Positions 19,551 to 33,905 of a DNA stretch of 64,000 nucleotides are shown one piece after another (positions within the stretch are counted from its first letter, which is position 1; each line of letters opens with the position of its first letter). The notes under the pieces were generated by a model. The model saw only the letters and a list, made by a program, of their open reading frames with translations. It was not told where the DNA came from and made no database searches. The stretch covers positions 124,001-188,000 of the forward strand of contig NZ_CP024633.1 of NCBI RefSeq assembly GCF_004924335.1, given 5' to 3'. Made by a program: the position numbers and the translations under genes. The DNA comes from Mycobacteroides salmoniphilum. GTDB lineage: Bacteria; Actinomycetota; Actinomycetes; Mycobacteriales; Mycobacteriaceae.

Positions 19551-21552
19551 ACGGACCCGGGCGCTGGGCCCTAGCAATGGACTGACCCGCTTTACCGTGT
19601 GGGTCAGCGTCCTCACCGTGACCGTGCTGTTCGGTTGGGGTGCCTGGCAGCGGCGCTGGATAGCGGATGACGGCCTTATCGTGCTGCGTACCGTGCGAAA
19701 TCTGCTGGCGGGCAACGGTCCTGTTTTCAATAAGGGAGAACGGGTGGAGGCCAACACCTCCACGGTGTGGACCTATCTGACGTATCTGGGCGGGTGGGCC
19801 GGCGGAGGCATACGCCTGGAATACGTGGCGTTGACCCTGTCGCTGGTGCTGAGCCTGGTCGGGGTCGCGCTCGCAATCTTCGGCACCGCCCGGCTGTACG
19901 CGCCGCTGCTTGCCGGGCGTGCCGCCGTCATGGTGCCTGCCGGAATGTTGGTGTATATCGCCATCCCTCCGGCCCGCGACTTCGCCACCTCTGGCCTTGA
20001 AAACGGTTTGGTGCTGGCGTATTTGGGCGGACTATGGCTCATGATGGTGATCTGGGCGCAGGCCGTGCGCATGCCGGTGACCCTCGATCGGCGCGGCGGC
20101 CCGCATCAGCCGGTGGACCCGCGGATCGTGCATGCCGCCCGCAAAGACCAGAAAGATGTTCTGAGCAAGCGGTTCACGCTAGGTCTGGCCTTTTTGGCCG
20201 GGTTGAGTGTGCTGATCCGCCCGGAGCTCGCGCTGATCGGCGGCGGCTTCCTGGTGATGATGCTGATCGCCGCGCGCGGATTCACCATCCGGGTGTACAT
20301 CCTCGCGGCCGGTGGAGCGCTGCCGGTGCTGTACCAGATCTTCCGGATGGGCTATTACGGCCTGCTGGTGCCGAGTACGGCGATCGCCAAAGATGCGTCG
20401 GGCTCCAAATGGGGACAGGGCTTCGTCTACCTGCAGAACATGAACTCGCCGTATCTCATCTGGGTTCCGGCGGTGCTGCTCATCGCGCTCGGCGTGGCCG
20501 CCTTCCAGGCTCGCCGCGGTCAATGGTGGGTGCGTCAGGTGGCCGCCCCCGGGTACGGCTGGTTGGCACGCCTTGTCCAAAATCCCACCGCCGTAGTTGT
20601 TTTCATGCTCGCTAGCGGATTCTTCCAGGGGGTGTACTGGATCCGTCAGGGCGGGGACTTCATGCACGCGCGCGTGCTGTTGACCCCGGTGTTCTGCCTG
20701 CTGCTCCCGATCTCGGTGGTTCCGCTGGCGGCTCCGGACGGTGCGTCCTTCACGCCGCGGCGGGCCCGCCTGCTCACGGCGGCCACCATCGGCCTGTTCG
20801 CCGGTGTCGCCGGCTGGTCCGTGTGGGTGGCCAACTCCCCGGGAATGGGCGGGGACGGCACGAAGGTCGGCTATAGCGGCATCGTCGATGAGCGGCGCTT
20901 CTACGCGCAGGCGACCGGCGTCGCCCATCCATTGACCGCCGCGGACTATCTGAACTACCCGCGCATGCGTGCGGTGCTGGTGGCGATCGACAACACTCCG
21001 GATGGCGCGCTGCTGCTCCCCTCGGGGAACTACGACCAGTGGGATGTAGTGCCGGCCATTCCGCCACCACCTCCGATTCCGCACGGTTACCGCGGGCCGC
21101 ATGCGGTGCTGTTCACCAACCTGGGCATGCTCGGTATGAACCTGGGCCTGGATGTGCGGATCGTGGACCAAATCGGCCTGGCCAATCCGTTGGCCGCGCA
21201 CACCGCGCGCATCACCGACGGGCGCATCGGCCACGACAAGAACCTCTTCCCGGACTGGATGATCGCCGACGGCCCATGGCTCAAGCGCTACCCGTACATC
21301 CCCCGATACGTGGACCAGGACTGGGTGGCGGAGGCCGTGGAGGCGCTCAAATGCCCCCAGACAGATGCGATGTTGGGCTCGATACGTCGGCCGCTCTCAC
21401 CTCGGCTTTTCGTGTCCAATCTGCTGCATTCCGCCGATTTCACCACCTACCGTATCGACCGTGTTCCGCGCTTTGAACTGGCCCGATGCGGTCTGCCGAT
21501 GCCAAAGCTGGATACCCCCCAGTACACTGGGCTTCCGGCAACCGGTCCCTAG
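19528..21552 (+). CDS. aftB: Terminal beta-(1,2)-arabinofuranosyltransferase AftB
   Basis: This GT-C membrane glycosyltransferase (Rv3805c) adds the terminal beta-1,2-arabinofuranose units of arabinan from decaprenyl-phosphoryl-arabinose at the outer face. The first extracytoplasmic loop has RRWIADDGLIVLRT with the acidic pair typical of this family, followed by EANTSTVWTYLTYLGG; about ten transmembrane segments and a soluble C-terminal domain follow. The frame is open to 19432. GTG 19528, inside the ubiA 3' end (23-bp overlap), gives 674 residues and is the likeliest start; GTG 19597 is an alternative. Start choice is uncertain, identity is not. Confidence 0.9.
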   Translation: MRPSTSPERTRALGPSNGLTRFTVWVSVLTVTVLFGWGAWQRRWIADDGLIVLRTVRNLLAGNGPVFNKGERVEANTSTVWTYLTYLGGWAGGGIRLEYVALTLSLVLSLVGVALAIFGTARLYAPLLAGRAAVMVPAGMLVYIAIPPARDFATSGLENGLVLAYLGGLWLMMVIWAQAVRMPVTLDRRGGPHQPVDPRIVHAARKDQKDVLSKRFTLGLAFLAGLSVLIRPELALIGGGFLVMMLIAARGFTIRVYILAAGGALPVLYQIFRMGYYGLLVPSTAIAKDASGSKWGQGFVYLQNMNSPYLIWVPAVLLIALGVAAFQARRGQWWVRQVAAPGYGWLARLVQNPTAVVVFMLASGFFQGVYWIRQGGDFMHARVLLTPVFCLLLPISVVPLAAPDGASFTPRRARLLTAATIGLFAGVAGWSVWVANSPGMGGDGTKVGYSGIVDERRFYAQATGVAHPLTAADYLNYPRMRAVLVAIDNTPDGALLLPSGNYDQWDVVPAIPPPPPIPHGYRGPHAVLFTNLGMLGMNLGLDVRIVDQIGLANPLAAHTARITDGRIGHDKNLFPDWMIADGPWLKRYPYIPRYVDQDWVAEAVEALKCPQTDAMLGSIRRPLSPRLFVSNLLHSADFTTYRIDRVPRFELARCGLPMPKLDTPQYTGLPATGP

Positions 21553-21623
21553 AGCGTTCCCGTCAGGGCTCTCCGAGCGACCATGCCCGCGGGTTTCCGT
21601 GTCCGAATCGAGATCCCAATTAG

Positions 21624-22715
<1,092 letters not shown>

Positions 22716-22763
22716 GGTCTCGGGGCACCTTGAGAAGGTCTGCAGGCGCACATAGTGATGATG

Positions 22764-22793
22764 CTGACAGGTCCAGAGATGTGGTTGACTACC
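22764..22793 (+). promoter_or_regulatory. Conserved upstream block of second antigen-85 gene
   Basis: CTGACAG at 22764 and GATGTGGTTGACTACC at 22778-22793 recur, with 21 bp between the two TGAC cores, upstream of the third antigen-85 gene. TTGACT is a plausible -35, but no clear -10 follows. The block lies about 80 bp before the start codon. Confidence 0.45.
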
Positions 22794-22875
22794 GCGCGAG
22801 CGTGCGCCGGGCGTCCATCAAATCCGTTGGCCTGCGCGTGGGAAATCGATTGATACAGATGGGAAAACGAAGTAA

Positions 22876-23856
<981 letters not shown>

Positions 23857-23868
23857 GTATTAGCAGTC

Positions 23869-23906
23869 AAAAGAGCGGTGGCCACCACGGTGGCCACCGC
23901 TCTTTT
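23869..23906 (+). terminator. Intrinsic terminator after second antigen-85 gene
   Basis: An 18-bp perfect stem (23869-23886 with 23889-23906; arms AAAAGAGCGGTGGCCACC and its complement) ends in TTTT. It lies 13 bp after the stop and can act on both strands. Confidence 0.9.
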
Positions 23907-23979
23907 CATCTTTCGCCGGATTGTGTCTCAAGATCACATCAGTCCGGTTGCGGAGGGCCAACATCCGTGACGGGATGTG

Positions 23980-24009
23980 TTGACAGCCGTCCTGATGTGG
24001 TTGACTACC
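23980..24009 (+). promoter_or_regulatory. Conserved upstream block of third antigen-85 gene
   Basis: TTGACAG at 23980 and GATGTGGTTGACTACC at 23994-24009 repeat the block seen before the second copy with the same 21-bp spacing between TGAC cores. It starts about 100 bp before the ATG. TTGACA is a strong -35 match, but I do not see a convincing -10. Confidence 0.45.
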
Positions 24010-24058
24010 TCGGGGACCCCACAGGATGTCTGTCGGCCTGACATGTAACGCCGACTGA

Positions 24059-25060
<1,002 letters not shown>

Positions 25061-25077
25061 GCATCACTGACAATCGC

Positions 25078-25111
25078 GAAAGCGGCGGCCACTTCGGTGG
25101 TCGCCGCTTTC
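25078..25111 (+). terminator. Intrinsic terminator after third antigen-85 gene
   Basis: A 15-bp stem with one mismatch (GAAAGCGGCGGCCAC at 25078-25092, partner at 25097-25111, loop TTCG) is followed by GTCGTTTT. It lies 17 bp after the stop. Confidence 0.85.
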
Positions 25112-25275
25112 GTCGTTTTCAGGTGATGACCGACGGCCACAATCACGTAACGAATTCTGTGCTGTGACGATCATTTGCGCAGGTGCAGGTGGCATCGGTT
25201 CGGTAGCCTCGCCCGGGGCTCCCGGTACCGTGGAGCAAGCTGCGAGACCGCACGTCACGAACGGCCAGGAGACAT

Positions 25276-26286
25276 ATGCCCAAGACCTCGAGTAGTAAAC
25301 GACACCGGATTCTCGGTTTGGCCGCGGCGCTCGCCGTGGCTGTCGTCGTCATCCTGGTGATCGCGATCGTCGTGGTCATCGTGCGCAGGCCTGACGACGT
25401 CACGCCCCCCGCGGGTCAGGTGACGACGACGACACCGCCGCTGACACGCCCTGGCCAGAAGCCCCGGCCGGCTTTCCAGAGCGCCGACTGCCCCGATGTG
25501 CAGGCGCTCGTGATCCCGGGTACATGGGAGTCGTCGGTCACCGAGGATCCGCTCAACCCCGCGCAGTTCCCGCGCTCGCTGCTGTTGAACGTCTCGCGGC
25601 CGATCACCGAGAAGTTCGACAAGGCCCGGTTGGAGACGTGGACGGTGCCCTATACCGCCCAGTTCCACAACCCGTTTGCCAATGACAATCAGATGTCCTA
25701 CAACGACAGCCGCAAGGAAGGCACCGACCGCGCGGTCAAGCAGCTCACCGAGATGTACGACCGGTGCCCGCTCACTAGCTACGTTCTCATTGGTTTCTCG
25801 CAAGGTGCGGTGATCGCCGGTGACCTCGCTAACCAGATCGGAAACGGCGAGGGACCTGTCGACCAGGACCTGGTACTCGGCGTGACATTGATCGCAGACG
25901 GCCGCCGCCAGGACGGGATTGGGCTGTCGCCCGGACCCAACCCGCCCGGCCAGGGCGCCGAGGTCACTCTGGGCGATCTGGGGGTGCTGGATTCGTTCGG
26001 ACTGAAGATGTCGGGTCCACGTCCCGGCGGATTCGGCGAGCTCAGCGATCGCACCAACCAGATCTGTGGAACCGGGGATCTGATCTGCGCGGCGCCGCCG
26101 GACGCCTTCAACATCTCCAATCTGGGTAAGACGCTGGACATCCTGTCCGGCGGCGCGGGTGCGCCCGTGCACGCGCTGTACGCCACGCCGGAGTTCTGGC
26201 AGATCGATGGTCAGCCGGCAACGGTGTGGACCACCAACTGGGCCGAGGGGCTCATCGAGAAGGCGCCTCATCCGAAGCACGGATGA
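25276..26286 (+). CDS. Cutinase-like envelope lipase/thioesterase (Rv3802c, Culp6)
   Basis: This 336-residue protein has an N-terminal membrane anchor (residues 11-37) and a periplasmic alpha/beta-hydrolase domain. The triad residues fall at S175 (GFSQGA), D268 (GTGDLIC) and H299 (APVHALY), the same numbers as in M. tuberculosis Rv3802c. The cysteine pair (C72-C164 and C264-C271 candidates) fits the cutinase-like fold. Rv3802c has phospholipase/thioesterase activity and is essential; it is linked to mycolate metabolism and envelope stress. It lies between the antigen-85 genes and fadD32, as expected. Confidence 0.93.
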   Translation: MPKTSSSKRHRILGLAAALAVAVVVILVIAIVVVIVRRPDDVTPPAGQVTTTTPPLTRPGQKPRPAFQSADCPDVQALVIPGTWESSVTEDPLNPAQFPRSLLLNVSRPITEKFDKARLETWTVPYTAQFHNPFANDNQMSYNDSRKEGTDRAVKQLTEMYDRCPLTSYVLIGFSQGAVIAGDLANQIGNGEGPVDQDLVLGVTLIADGRRQDGIGLSPGPNPPGQGAEVTLGDLGVLDSFGLKMSGPRPGGFGELSDRTNQICGTGDLICAAPPDAFNISNLGKTLDILSGGAGAPVHALYATPEFWQIDGQPATVWTTNWAEGLIEKAPHPKHG

Positions 26287-26356
26287 GAATGACCAGCTGT
26301 TCGGATGAGCGTCTGACAGGCCTCGATGTCATCTTGGCAACAGGGCGTCGAGATAT

Positions 26357-26385
26357 TTGGCGGGCACGGTACGCTCGCCTAAGAT
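26357..26385 (+). promoter_or_regulatory. Candidate SigA-type promoter of the fadD32-pks13-accD4 operon
   Basis: The 319-bp gap 26287-26605 holds no gene. TTGGCG (26357-26362), a 17-bp spacer and TAAGAT (26380-26385) resemble a housekeeping promoter, followed by an AT-rich stretch. A second candidate is TTGGCT (26431) with TAATCT (26453) at 16-bp spacing. Use of the first would give a leader of about 215 nt. Confidence 0.45.
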
Positions 26386-26605
26386 TAAGAGAAAAATAAG
26401 ACTGTAAGCCGTTCGCGGGGTCGCGGGATTTTGGCTGGCCGACGCCGACCGATAATCTCGTCGCGAATGGCCGCCTGAGCTGCCGTAGTACGCGATCGCC
26501 TCTCGGTACCATCATCGAGGATTTGACGTTCGCGATGACGCGTGCTCGCGAATGCCTCAGGCCCGCGAAACGCGCACCATGCGCCGTCAGAGGAGATAAG
26601 CACAC

Positions 26606-28519
26606 ATGGCGTTCGACAACCCGTTCCTCGACTCGGCGGGCCACATCAAGTTCCCAGAAGACGGGAGCATCGTTGGTCACGTCGAAGGTTGGGCGGAGTC
26701 GCAGGGCGACAGCCTGGCGTACCGGTTCCTCGACTTCTCCAAAGAGCGCGATGGCGCCTATATCGACATCACCTGGTCGGAGTTTGGCGCACGCAACCGC
26801 GCCGTCGCGGCCCGCCTGCAGCAGGTGACCAAGCCGGGCGACCGCGTCGCCATCCTGGCGCCGCAGAGCCTCGACTACCTGGTCGCGCACTTCGGTGCCC
26901 TTTATGCCGGCGCGATTTCGGTGCCGTTGTTCGATCCCAGCGAGGCCGGCCATGCGGGCCGCCTGCATGCGGTGCTCGACGACTGCCAGCCGTCCGCGGT
27001 GCTCACTACGACCGAATGCGCCGAGGGGGTGCGGAAGTTCTTCCGGAACCGTCCCCCCAAGGAGCGCCCCCGTGTGATCGCCGTCGATGCGATCCCTGCG
27101 GACGTCGGGCAGACCTGGGTCGAGCCGGTGGCCACCAAGGACACCATCGCCTACCTGCAGTACACCTCCGGTTCGACCCGTGCTCCGGCCGGCGTGCAGA
27201 TCACCCACCTGTCGCTCGCCACCAACCTGCTACAGCTGGTTGACGCGTTGTCGCAGCAGGAAGGCAAGGACGGTCAGCCCGGTCACCGGGGGACCACCTG
27301 GCTGCCGTTCTTCCACGACATGGGCCTGATCACGGTGATGGTGCCGTCCATGATCGGTGAGCACATGACGGTGATGAGTCCGGCGGCGTTCATTCGCCGC
27401 CCGCTGCGCTGGCTGCGGGAAATGGCGGTCAAGGGTGACGACCGCTCGGGAACCTTCTCGGCGCTGCCCAACTTCGCCTTCGAGCATTGCGCGCTGCGCG
27501 GTCTGCCCAAGGAGGGCGAGCCGCCGCTGGACCTGTCGAACGTGTACTCGATCATCAACGGTTCCGAGCCGGTGTCGACGGCCTCGATCAAGAAGTTCTG
27601 CGACGCCTTCGAGCCCTATGGCTTTGACCCCCGGGCCATTCACCCGTCCTACGGCATGGCCGAGGCCACCCTGTTTGTCACCTCGACCATCTGGAATACG
27701 GATAGGGCGCGCGTGCTGCACGTAGATCGCACCGAGCTGAACGCCGGGCGCATCGTGGAGGTGGAGGCGGGCGCTGAAAACTCGCTGACCCAGGTGTCCA
27801 GCGGACGGATGGCCCGTGACGAGTGGGGCGTCATTGTGGACGGTGAGACCGCCTCCGAACTGCCCGACGGTCAGATCGGCGAGATCTGGTTACACGGCAA
27901 CAACATTGGTTCCGGCTACTGGGGCCGCCCGGAGGAGACCCGCGAGGCCTTCCAGAACACCCTCAAGTCGCGAATCGCCGAATCACATGCCGAGGGTGTG
28001 GCAGACGACGCCATCTGGCTCAACACCGGTGACCTCGGAGTGTGGGTGGACGGCGAGCTGTACATCACCGGCCGCGTCAAGGACCTCATCATCGTGGACG
28101 GGCGTAACCACTACCCGCAGGATGTGGAGTACACCGCGCAGGAGGCCAACAAGGCGCTGCGTCCGGGATACGTCGCCGCGTTCTCGGTGCCGGCCAACCA
28201 GCTGCCGCAGGTAGTCTTCGACAACCCGCACGCCGGCTTGAAGTACGACCCGGAGGATTCCTCCGAGCAGTTGGTCGTCATCGGCGAGCGCAGCGTGGGC
28301 GCCCATAAGTCGGATAACCAGGCGGTGGGCGACGATGTGCGCGCCGCGGTCGCGGTGCGTCACGGTGTGACGGTGCGCGATGTGCTGCTGGTTCCGGCCG
28401 GCTCGATCGCGCGGACCTCCAGCGGCAAGATCGCTCGCCGGGCCGCACGGACCAGCTACCTGGATGGCAGCCTGCGCGGCGGCTACCAGCAGACCGCATT
28501 CCCCGACGACCGGCAGTAA
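26606..28519 (+). CDS. fadD32: Long-chain fatty acyl-AMP ligase FadD32
   Basis: This 637-residue adenylating enzyme (Rv3801c) activates the meromycolic acid as acyl-AMP and loads it on the N-terminal carrier domain of Pks13. The ATP-binding P-loop is [11 protein letters not shown]. Later motifs are [15 protein letters not shown], the adenosine-binding [19 protein letters not shown] (quoted here as TGDLGVW and [10 protein letters not shown]), and the C-terminal catalytic Lys in [10 protein letters not shown]. The FAAL-specific insertion that blocks CoA use is expected between the domains. The start ATG 26606 has GAGGAGA upstream. It is followed by pks13 after 48 bp. Confidence 0.97.
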   Translation: MAFDNPFLDSAGHIKFPEDGSIVGHVEGWAESQGDSLAYRFLDFSKERDGAYIDITWSEFGARNRAVAARLQQVTKPGDRVAILAPQSLDYLVAHFGALYAGAISVPLFDPSEAGHAGRLHAVLDDCQPSAVLTTTECAEGVRKFFRNRPPKERPRVIAVDAIPADVGQTWVEPVATKDTIAYLQYTSGSTRAPAGVQITHLSLATNLLQLVDALSQQEGKDGQPGHRGTTWLPFFHDMGLITVMVPSMIGEHMTVMSPAAFIRRPLRWLREMAVKGDDRSGTFSALPNFAFEHCALRGLPKEGEPPLDLSNVYSIINGSEPVSTASIKKFCDAFEPYGFDPRAIHPSYGMAEATLFVTSTIWNTDRARVLHVDRTELNAGRIVEVEAGAENSLTQVSSGRMARDEWGVIVDGETASELPDGQIGEIWLHGNNIGSGYWGRPEETREAFQNTLKSRIAESHAEGVADDAIWLNTGDLGVWVDGELYITGRVKDLIIVDGRNHYPQDVEYTAQEANKALRPGYVAAFSVPANQLPQVVFDNPHAGLKYDPEDSSEQLVVIGERSVGAHKSDNQAVGDDVRAAVAVRHGVTVRDVLLVPAGSIARTSSGKIARRAARTSYLDGSLRGGYQQTAFPDDRQ

Positions 28520-28567
28520 CCGTTACATACGGTCGTCCGTACGCGATACCCCGGAGAGGGCTCGAAC

Positions 28568-31500
28568 ATGACTGATACGCAACAGGATTCGACACCAGAG
28601 ATCGAGACCGAGCCCGAGGCTCCAGAAGCATCGGTACCCACGAGCGGCGCCGAGCTGACCGTCACCGAGATGCGCGAGTGGCTGCGCAACTGGATTGCCC
28701 AGGCCACCGGGGTGAGCCCAGATCGCATCGACGAGTCGGCACCCATGGTTGAGATGGGTCTGTCCTCGCGTGACGCGGTGGCGATGGCGGCCGATATCGA
28801 AGACCTCACCGGGGTCACGCTGACGGCCACCGTGGCCTTCCAGCACCCCACCATCGAGTCACTGGCCACCCGCATCGTCGAGGGCGAGCCGGAGCTGCCG
28901 GACGCCGGGGACGAGGACTGGTCACGCGATCCCAAGGCCGCCACAGGCGAATTCGATATTGCGGTGATCGGCCTTGCCACCCGTCTGCCCGGTGATGTCA
29001 ACACCCCGGCACAGCTGTGGGAGGCGCTGTTGGAGGGCCGCGACGCCATCACCGACCTGCCCGAGGGGCGCTGGGAAGAATTCACCAGTGAACCGCGAAT
29101 CGCCGAGCGCGTCGCGCAGGCCGCCACCCGTGGCGGGTACCTCAAGGACATCAAGGGATTCGACGCCGAGTTCTTCACGCTCTCCAAGATGGAGGCCGAC
29201 AATATCGATCCGCAGCAGCGGATGGCCCTCGAACTCACCTGGGAGGCGCTGGAGAACGCGCGCATCCCGGCATCGAGCCTCAAGGGAGACAGCGTCGGTG
29301 TCTACATCGGGAGCTCCAACAACGACTACGGCTACCTGTCGGTCGCCGACCCCACCGTCATGCACCCGTACGCCATCACCGGCAACGCGAGTTCCATTAT
29401 CGCCAACCGCGTTTCGTACTTCTTTGACTTCCGCGGCCCCAGTGTCGCCGTCGATACCGCGTGTTCTTCCTCGCTGGTCGCGGTGCATCAGGGTGTGAAG
29501 GCACTACGTTCCGGCGAGGCCGATGTGGTGTTGGCGGGTGGCGTGAACGCGCTCATCACACCGCTCGTGACGGTCGGCTTCGACGAGGTCGGCGGTGTGC
29601 TGGCACCGGACGGCCGCATCAAGTCCTTCTCGCAGGATGCCAACGGTTACAGCCGTTCCGAGGGCGGCGGCATGTTGGTACTCAAGCGCCTCTCCGATGC
29701 GCGACGTGACGGTGACCCGATCATGGCGATCATCGCCGGGTCCGCGGTCAATCACGATGGCCGGTCCAATGGTCTGCTGGCGCCCAACCCCGACGCCCAG
29801 GCCGAGGTGCTGCGCAAGGCCTACAAGGACGCCGGTATCGATCCGCGCAGCGTCGATGTCATCGAGGCGCACGGCACCGGCACCATTCTCGGCGATCCGA
29901 TTGAGGCCGATGGCCTGGGCCGGGTAGTGGGCCGCGGCCGTGACGCCGATAAGCCGGCACTGCTGGGCTCTGCCAAGTCGAACTTCGGGCACCTGGAGTC
30001 CGCGGCCGGCGCCGCGAGCCTGTCGAAGATCGTGCTGGCCTTGCAGAACAACAAGGTTCCGCCGTCGATCAACTACACCGGCCCCAACCCGTACATCGAC
30101 TTCGACGCGATTCACCTGAAGGTCGTCGATCAGGTCTCCGATTGGCCGCGCTACAGCGGGCACGCCATCGCCGGTGTCTCCGGCTTCGGTTTCGGTGGCG
30201 CCAACGCCCACATCGTGGTGCGCGAGGTGCTGCCGATCGACCTCGTGGAACCCAGCGAGCCGTCCGACTCCGACGTGGACGACGCTTCCGATGCCGACGG
30301 CAAACACGCTGTGGCAGAGGCGGATACCGAAGTAGGAAATGTCGAATTCGTTGAGTCTCGGTTTGATGAGTACGGCGAGTTCATGGGCGGCTACACCGAT
30401 GGGCCGCAGGAGCTGCCCGGACTGACCGACGAGGCAATACGTCTCAAGGAGGAGGCGCTGGCAGCGCTTTCCGCCGAAGAGCCGGTGACCCCCGTTGTCC
30501 CGCTCTTCATCTCGGGCTTCCTGTCCTCCCGTAAGAAGGCCGCCGCGGCCGCGCTGGCGGACTGGATGGAATCCGAAGAGGGACAGTCGTACTCGCTGGA
30601 GTCCATCGGGCGATCGCTGTCTCGGCGCAATCATGGGCGCTCGCGCGCCGTGGTGTTGGCCCACGATTTCGATGAGGCCATCAAGGGCCTGCGTGCCGTC
30701 GCCGAAGGCAAGCAGAAGCCGTACGTCTACTCCGTGGATGGTCCTGTCACCAGCGGTCCGGTGTGGGTGATGGCCGGTTTCGGTGCGCAGCATCGCAAGA
30801 TGGGTAAGAGCCTGTACCTGCGCGATCCGATCTTCGCGGAGTGGATCGACAAGGTCGACGCGTACGTGCAGGACGAACGGGGTTACTCCGTTGTCGAGCT
30901 GATCCTCGACGATTCGCACGAGTACGGCATCGAAACCAGCAACATCGCCATCTTTGCGATCCAAATCGGTCTGGGCGAGGTGCTCAAGGCCCATGGCGCC
31001 AAACCCACCGCGGTGATCGGGCAGTCGCTGGGAGAGCCCGCGTCTGCCTATTTCGCCGGGGGGTTGTCGCTGGGTGATGCCACCCGCGTCATCTGCTCGC
31101 GCGCCCACCTGATGGGTGAGGGCGAGGCGATGCTGTTCGGTGATTACATCCGGCTGATGGCGTTGGTTGAGTACTCGGCGGACGAGCTCAGGACGGTGTT
31201 CGCCGATTTCCCCGACCTCGAGGTGTGCGTGTACGCCGCACCGTCACAGACCGTCATCGGCGGTCCGCCGGCGCAGGTCGACGCGATCGTCGCGCGCTGC
31301 GAGGCCGAGGGCAAGTTCGCCCGCAAGCTCCAGACCAAGGGCGCCGGCCATACCTCGCAGATGGATCCGCTGCTCGGCGAGTTCGCCGCCGAACTGCAGG
31401 GGATCGAGCCGATGACCCCCAAGATCGGGATCTTCTCGACGGTGAACGAGGGCACGTTCATCCGCCCAGGCGGTGAGCCGGTGCACGATGTCGACTATTG

Positions 31501-33901
31501 GAAGAAGGGGATGCGGCATTCGGTCTACTTCACCCATGGCACCCGTAACGCCGTGGATGCCGGATACACCACCTTCCTGGAGCTGGCACCGAATCCAGTG
31601 GCGCTCATGCAGGTTGGGCTCACCACCATGTCTTCGGGACTGCCTGACGCGCAGCTGATCGCGACTCTCGCCCGTAAAGAGGACGAGGTCGAGTCCATGG
31701 TCAAGACCATGGCGCAGCTTTATGTGTACGGCCATAGCCTGGATCCGCGGACGCTGTTCGGCGCGGCAACCAGGTCGGCGGATTACGCGCCGATTCCTCC
31801 GACAGAGTTCAAGCGCAAGGAACATTGGCTCCCCGCGCATTTCAGTGTTGATGGTGCGACCCGGATCCCCGGTACGCACGTATCGCTGCCCGATGGCAAG
31901 CATGTCTGGGAATGGAGCCTGGGCGACATCGCCACGGTCAATTTCCCCGAGTTAGTGAAAGCCGCTGCGGTAACGGTGCTTCCGGATGCTCAGCTCACCG
32001 CATCCGAGCAACGGGCGATCCCGGGCGAGGGTTCCACGCTGGTGACCACGCTGTCTCGGCACCCGGGTGGGGCCACCGTGCAGGTGCACGCGCGCATCGG
32101 CGAATCGTTCACTCTCGTCTACGACGCGGTGGTATCGCGTGCGGGTCAGGGCGGCGCACTGCCGTTCGCCACTGCCGCGGGTGTCGCCACCAACGGTTTG
32201 GCGACGGTGACGGCGGCCCCGGCGCAGGCGGTCGCGGCCGCGGAAGACGAGGTGCCCGACGAGATTCACGACAACCTGCTCTCCGGGGCGGGTGCGGGCG
32301 CGGACTTCAAGAAGTGGAGCAAGGAGTCCGGGGAACCGATCATCGAGCGGCTGGCCGCGATCGTGTCGTTGGCCATGGGCTACGAGCCCGAGGACGTGCC
32401 GCGCGAGGTGCCGTTGATCGAGCTGGGTCTGGATTCGTTGATGGCCGTGCGCATCAAGAACCGTGTCGAGTTCGACTTCGACCTGCCGCCCATTCAGCTG
32501 CAGGCCGTGCGCGATGCCAACCTGCTGGATGTTGAGCGGCTGGTTGTCTACGCGCTGGAGAACCCCGACGCCGTGCACGAGCTGCACGACTACCAACAGA
32601 CCGATGAATTCAAGGAGGCCGGGCCGACCGGCGGAATGCTGTCCAAGGCCGATCTCGAGAAGGCACTGGAAGCCGTTCCGCAGGCCGCGGAGCCGGAACC
32701 CGTCGCCGCGAGTGCTCCCGCCGCGGAGCCAGCCGTCTCTGCGGAGACCTCTGAACTGGCCAAGGCTGCCGCCGTGATGAACCAGGAGGCCATCGCCGAG
32801 GCGCTGAATGCCGATGTGCCCCCGCGTGATGCGGCCGAACGCGTCGCCTTCGCGACGTGGGCCATTGTGACCGGTGAGTCGCCGGGCAGCATCTTCAACG
32901 CGCTGCCCAAGATCGACGACGCGACGGCCGAGAAACTCGCGGAGCGCCTTTCGCAGCGTGCCGACGGTGAGATCGGCGCCGAGGAGGTCAAGCTCGCGCC
33001 GACCATCGAGGCACTCGGTGAGGTTGTCCGCAGCCGATTGGAGGCCGGCAAGATCGACGGCTTCGTGCGGACCTTGCAGCCGAGGCGGGAGGGTTCGACC
33101 ACGGTCCCTGTCTTCGTGTTCCATCCGGCGGGCGGGTCGACGGTTGTCTACGAGCCGCTGCTGAAGCGTCTGCCCGAGGACACGCCGATGTTCGGTTTCG
33201 AGCGGGTCGAGGGCACCATTGAGGAGCGGGCCGCCCAGTATGTGCCGAAGCTCCTGGAACTGAACGGTGGTGCACCCTTTATTTTGGCCGGGTGGTCACT
33301 CGGTGCGGTGCTGGCGTATGCGTGCGCGGTGGGCCTCAAGGAGGCCGGTGCCGAGGTCGCGTGGGTCGGCAATATCGATGGGGTACGCCCCGGAACGCCG
33401 ATCCTGCAGACCACCGAAGAGAACCGCAAGCGCTGGGACCGGTACGCCAAGTTCGCGGAGAAGACGTTCAACGTGCAGATCCCGGCCATCCCGTACGAGC
33501 AGCTGGAGGAGCTCGACGACGAGGGCCAGGTGAGGTTCGTGCTGGAGGCGGTCAAGGCCAGCGGCGTACAGATTCCTGGTGGAATCATCGAGCACCAGCG
33601 CACGTCCTACCTCGATCAGCGGGCCATCGACACTTCAAACCCGGTGCCGTTCGACGGCCATATGACGCTGTACATGGCGGACCGCTACCACGACGACGCC
33701 ATCACCTTCGAGCCCGCGTACGCGACTCGCCAGCCCGACGGTGGCTGGAGCGAGTTCGTCTCCGATCTCGAGGTGGTTCCGGTCGGTGGGGAGCACATCC
33801 AGATCATCGACGAACCGTTCATCGCTAAGGTCGGTGCTCATATGAGTCAGGCATTACGCGCCATCAACGCCAATGCGGGCCAGCAGGCTGAGAAAGGTTA
33901 G
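28568..33901 (+). CDS. pks13: Polyketide synthase Pks13 (mycolic acid condensase)
   Basis: This 1777-residue multidomain synthase (Rv3800c) condenses meromycoloyl-AMP and carboxyacyl-CoA to the alpha-alkyl-beta-keto ester precursor of mycolates. Domains in order: N-terminal carrier with pantetheine Ser in MGLSSRDA (Ser67), ketosynthase with active Cys in [11 protein letters not shown], the acyltransferase with [12 protein letters not shown], a second carrier in [14 protein letters not shown], a linker, and a C-terminal thioesterase with Ser in [12 protein letters not shown]. The thioesterase transfers the product to trehalose. The ATG 28568 has CCGGAGAGGG upstream. The next gene starts 4 bp past its stop. 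Confidence 0.98.
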   Translation: MTDTQQDSTPEIETEPEAPEASVPTSGAELTVTEMREWLRNWIAQATGVSPDRIDESAPMVEMGLSSRDAVAMAADIEDLTGVTLTATVAFQHPTIESLATRIVEGEPELPDAGDEDWSRDPKAATGEFDIAVIGLATRLPGDVNTPAQLWEALLEGRDAITDLPEGRWEEFTSEPRIAERVAQAATRGGYLKDIKGFDAEFFTLSKMEADNIDPQQRMALELTWEALENARIPASSLKGDSVGVYIGSSNNDYGYLSVADPTVMHPYAITGNASSIIANRVSYFFDFRGPSVAVDTACSSSLVAVHQGVKALRSGEADVVLAGGVNALITPLVTVGFDEVGGVLAPDGRIKSFSQDANGYSRSEGGGMLVLKRLSDARRDGDPIMAIIAGSAVNHDGRSNGLLAPNPDAQAEVLRKAYKDAGIDPRSVDVIEAHGTGTILGDPIEADGLGRVVGRGRDADKPALLGSAKSNFGHLESAAGAASLSKIVLALQNNKVPPSINYTGPNPYIDFDAIHLKVVDQVSDWPRYSGHAIAGVSGFGFGGANAHIVVREVLPIDLVEPSEPSDSDVDDASDADGKHAVAEADTEVGNVEFVESRFDEYGEFMGGYTDGPQELPGLTDEAIRLKEEALAALSAEEPVTPVVPLFISGFLSSRKKAAAAALADWMESEEGQSYSLESIGRSLSRRNHGRSRAVVLAHDFDEAIKGLRAVAEGKQKPYVYSVDGPVTSGPVWVMAGFGAQHRKMGKSLYLRDPIFAEWIDKVDAYVQDERGYSVVELILDDSHEYGIETSNIAIFAIQIGLGEVLKAHGAKPTAVIGQSLGEPASAYFAGGLSLGDATRVICSRAHLMGEGEAMLFGDYIRLMALVEYSADELRTVFADFPDLEVCVYAAPSQTVIGGPPAQVDAIVARCEAEGKFARKLQTKGAGHTSQMDPLLGEFAAELQGIEPMTPKIGIFSTVNEGTFIRPGGEPVHDVDYWKKGMRHSVYFTHGTRNAVDAGYTTFLELAPNPVALMQVGLTTMSSGLPDAQLIATLARKEDEVESMVKTMAQLYVYGHSLDPRTLFGAATRSADYAPIPPTEFKRKEHWLPAHFSVDGATRIPGTHVSLPDGKHVWEWSLGDIATVNFPELVKAAAVTVLPDAQLTASEQRAIPGEGSTLVTTLSRHPGGATVQVHARIGESFTLVYDAVVSRAGQGGALPFATAAGVATNGLATVTAAPAQAVAAAEDEVPDEIHDNLLSGAGAGADFKKWSKESGEPIIERLAAIVSLAMGYEPEDVPREVPLIELGLDSLMAVRIKNRVEFDFDLPPIQLQAVRDANLLDVERLVVYALENPDAVHELHDYQQTDEFKEAGPTGGMLSKADLEKALEAVPQAAEPEPVAASAPAAEPAVSAETSELAKAAAVMNQEAIAEALNADVPPRDAAERVAFATWAIVTGESPGSIFNALPKIDDATAEKLAERLSQRADGEIGAEEVKLAPTIEALGEVVRSRLEAGKIDGFVRTLQPRREGSTTVPVFVFHPAGGSTVVYEPLLKRLPEDTPMFGFERVEGTIEERAAQYVPKLLELNGGAPFILAGWSLGAVLAYACAVGLKEAGAEVAWVGNIDGVRPGTPILQTTEENRKRWDRYAKFAEKTFNVQIPAIPYEQLEELDDEGQVRFVLEAVKASGVQIPGGIIEHQRTSYLDQRAIDTSNPVPFDGHMTLYMADRYHDDAITFEPAYATRQPDGGWSEFVSDLEVVPVGGEHIQIIDEPFIAKVGAHMSQALRAINANAGQQAEKG

Positions 33902-33905
33902 AACT

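Noticed and set aside
25141..25170. GTAAC and GTGAC upstream of the Rv3802c-like gene as an MtrA-like site
   Set aside because: The two copies are 17 bp apart, not 9 or 18, so the phasing seen elsewhere is missing.
31952..33124. Minus-strand 390-codon frame over pks13
   Set aside because: Shadow of the pks13 coding frame; no ribosome-binding site or family match.
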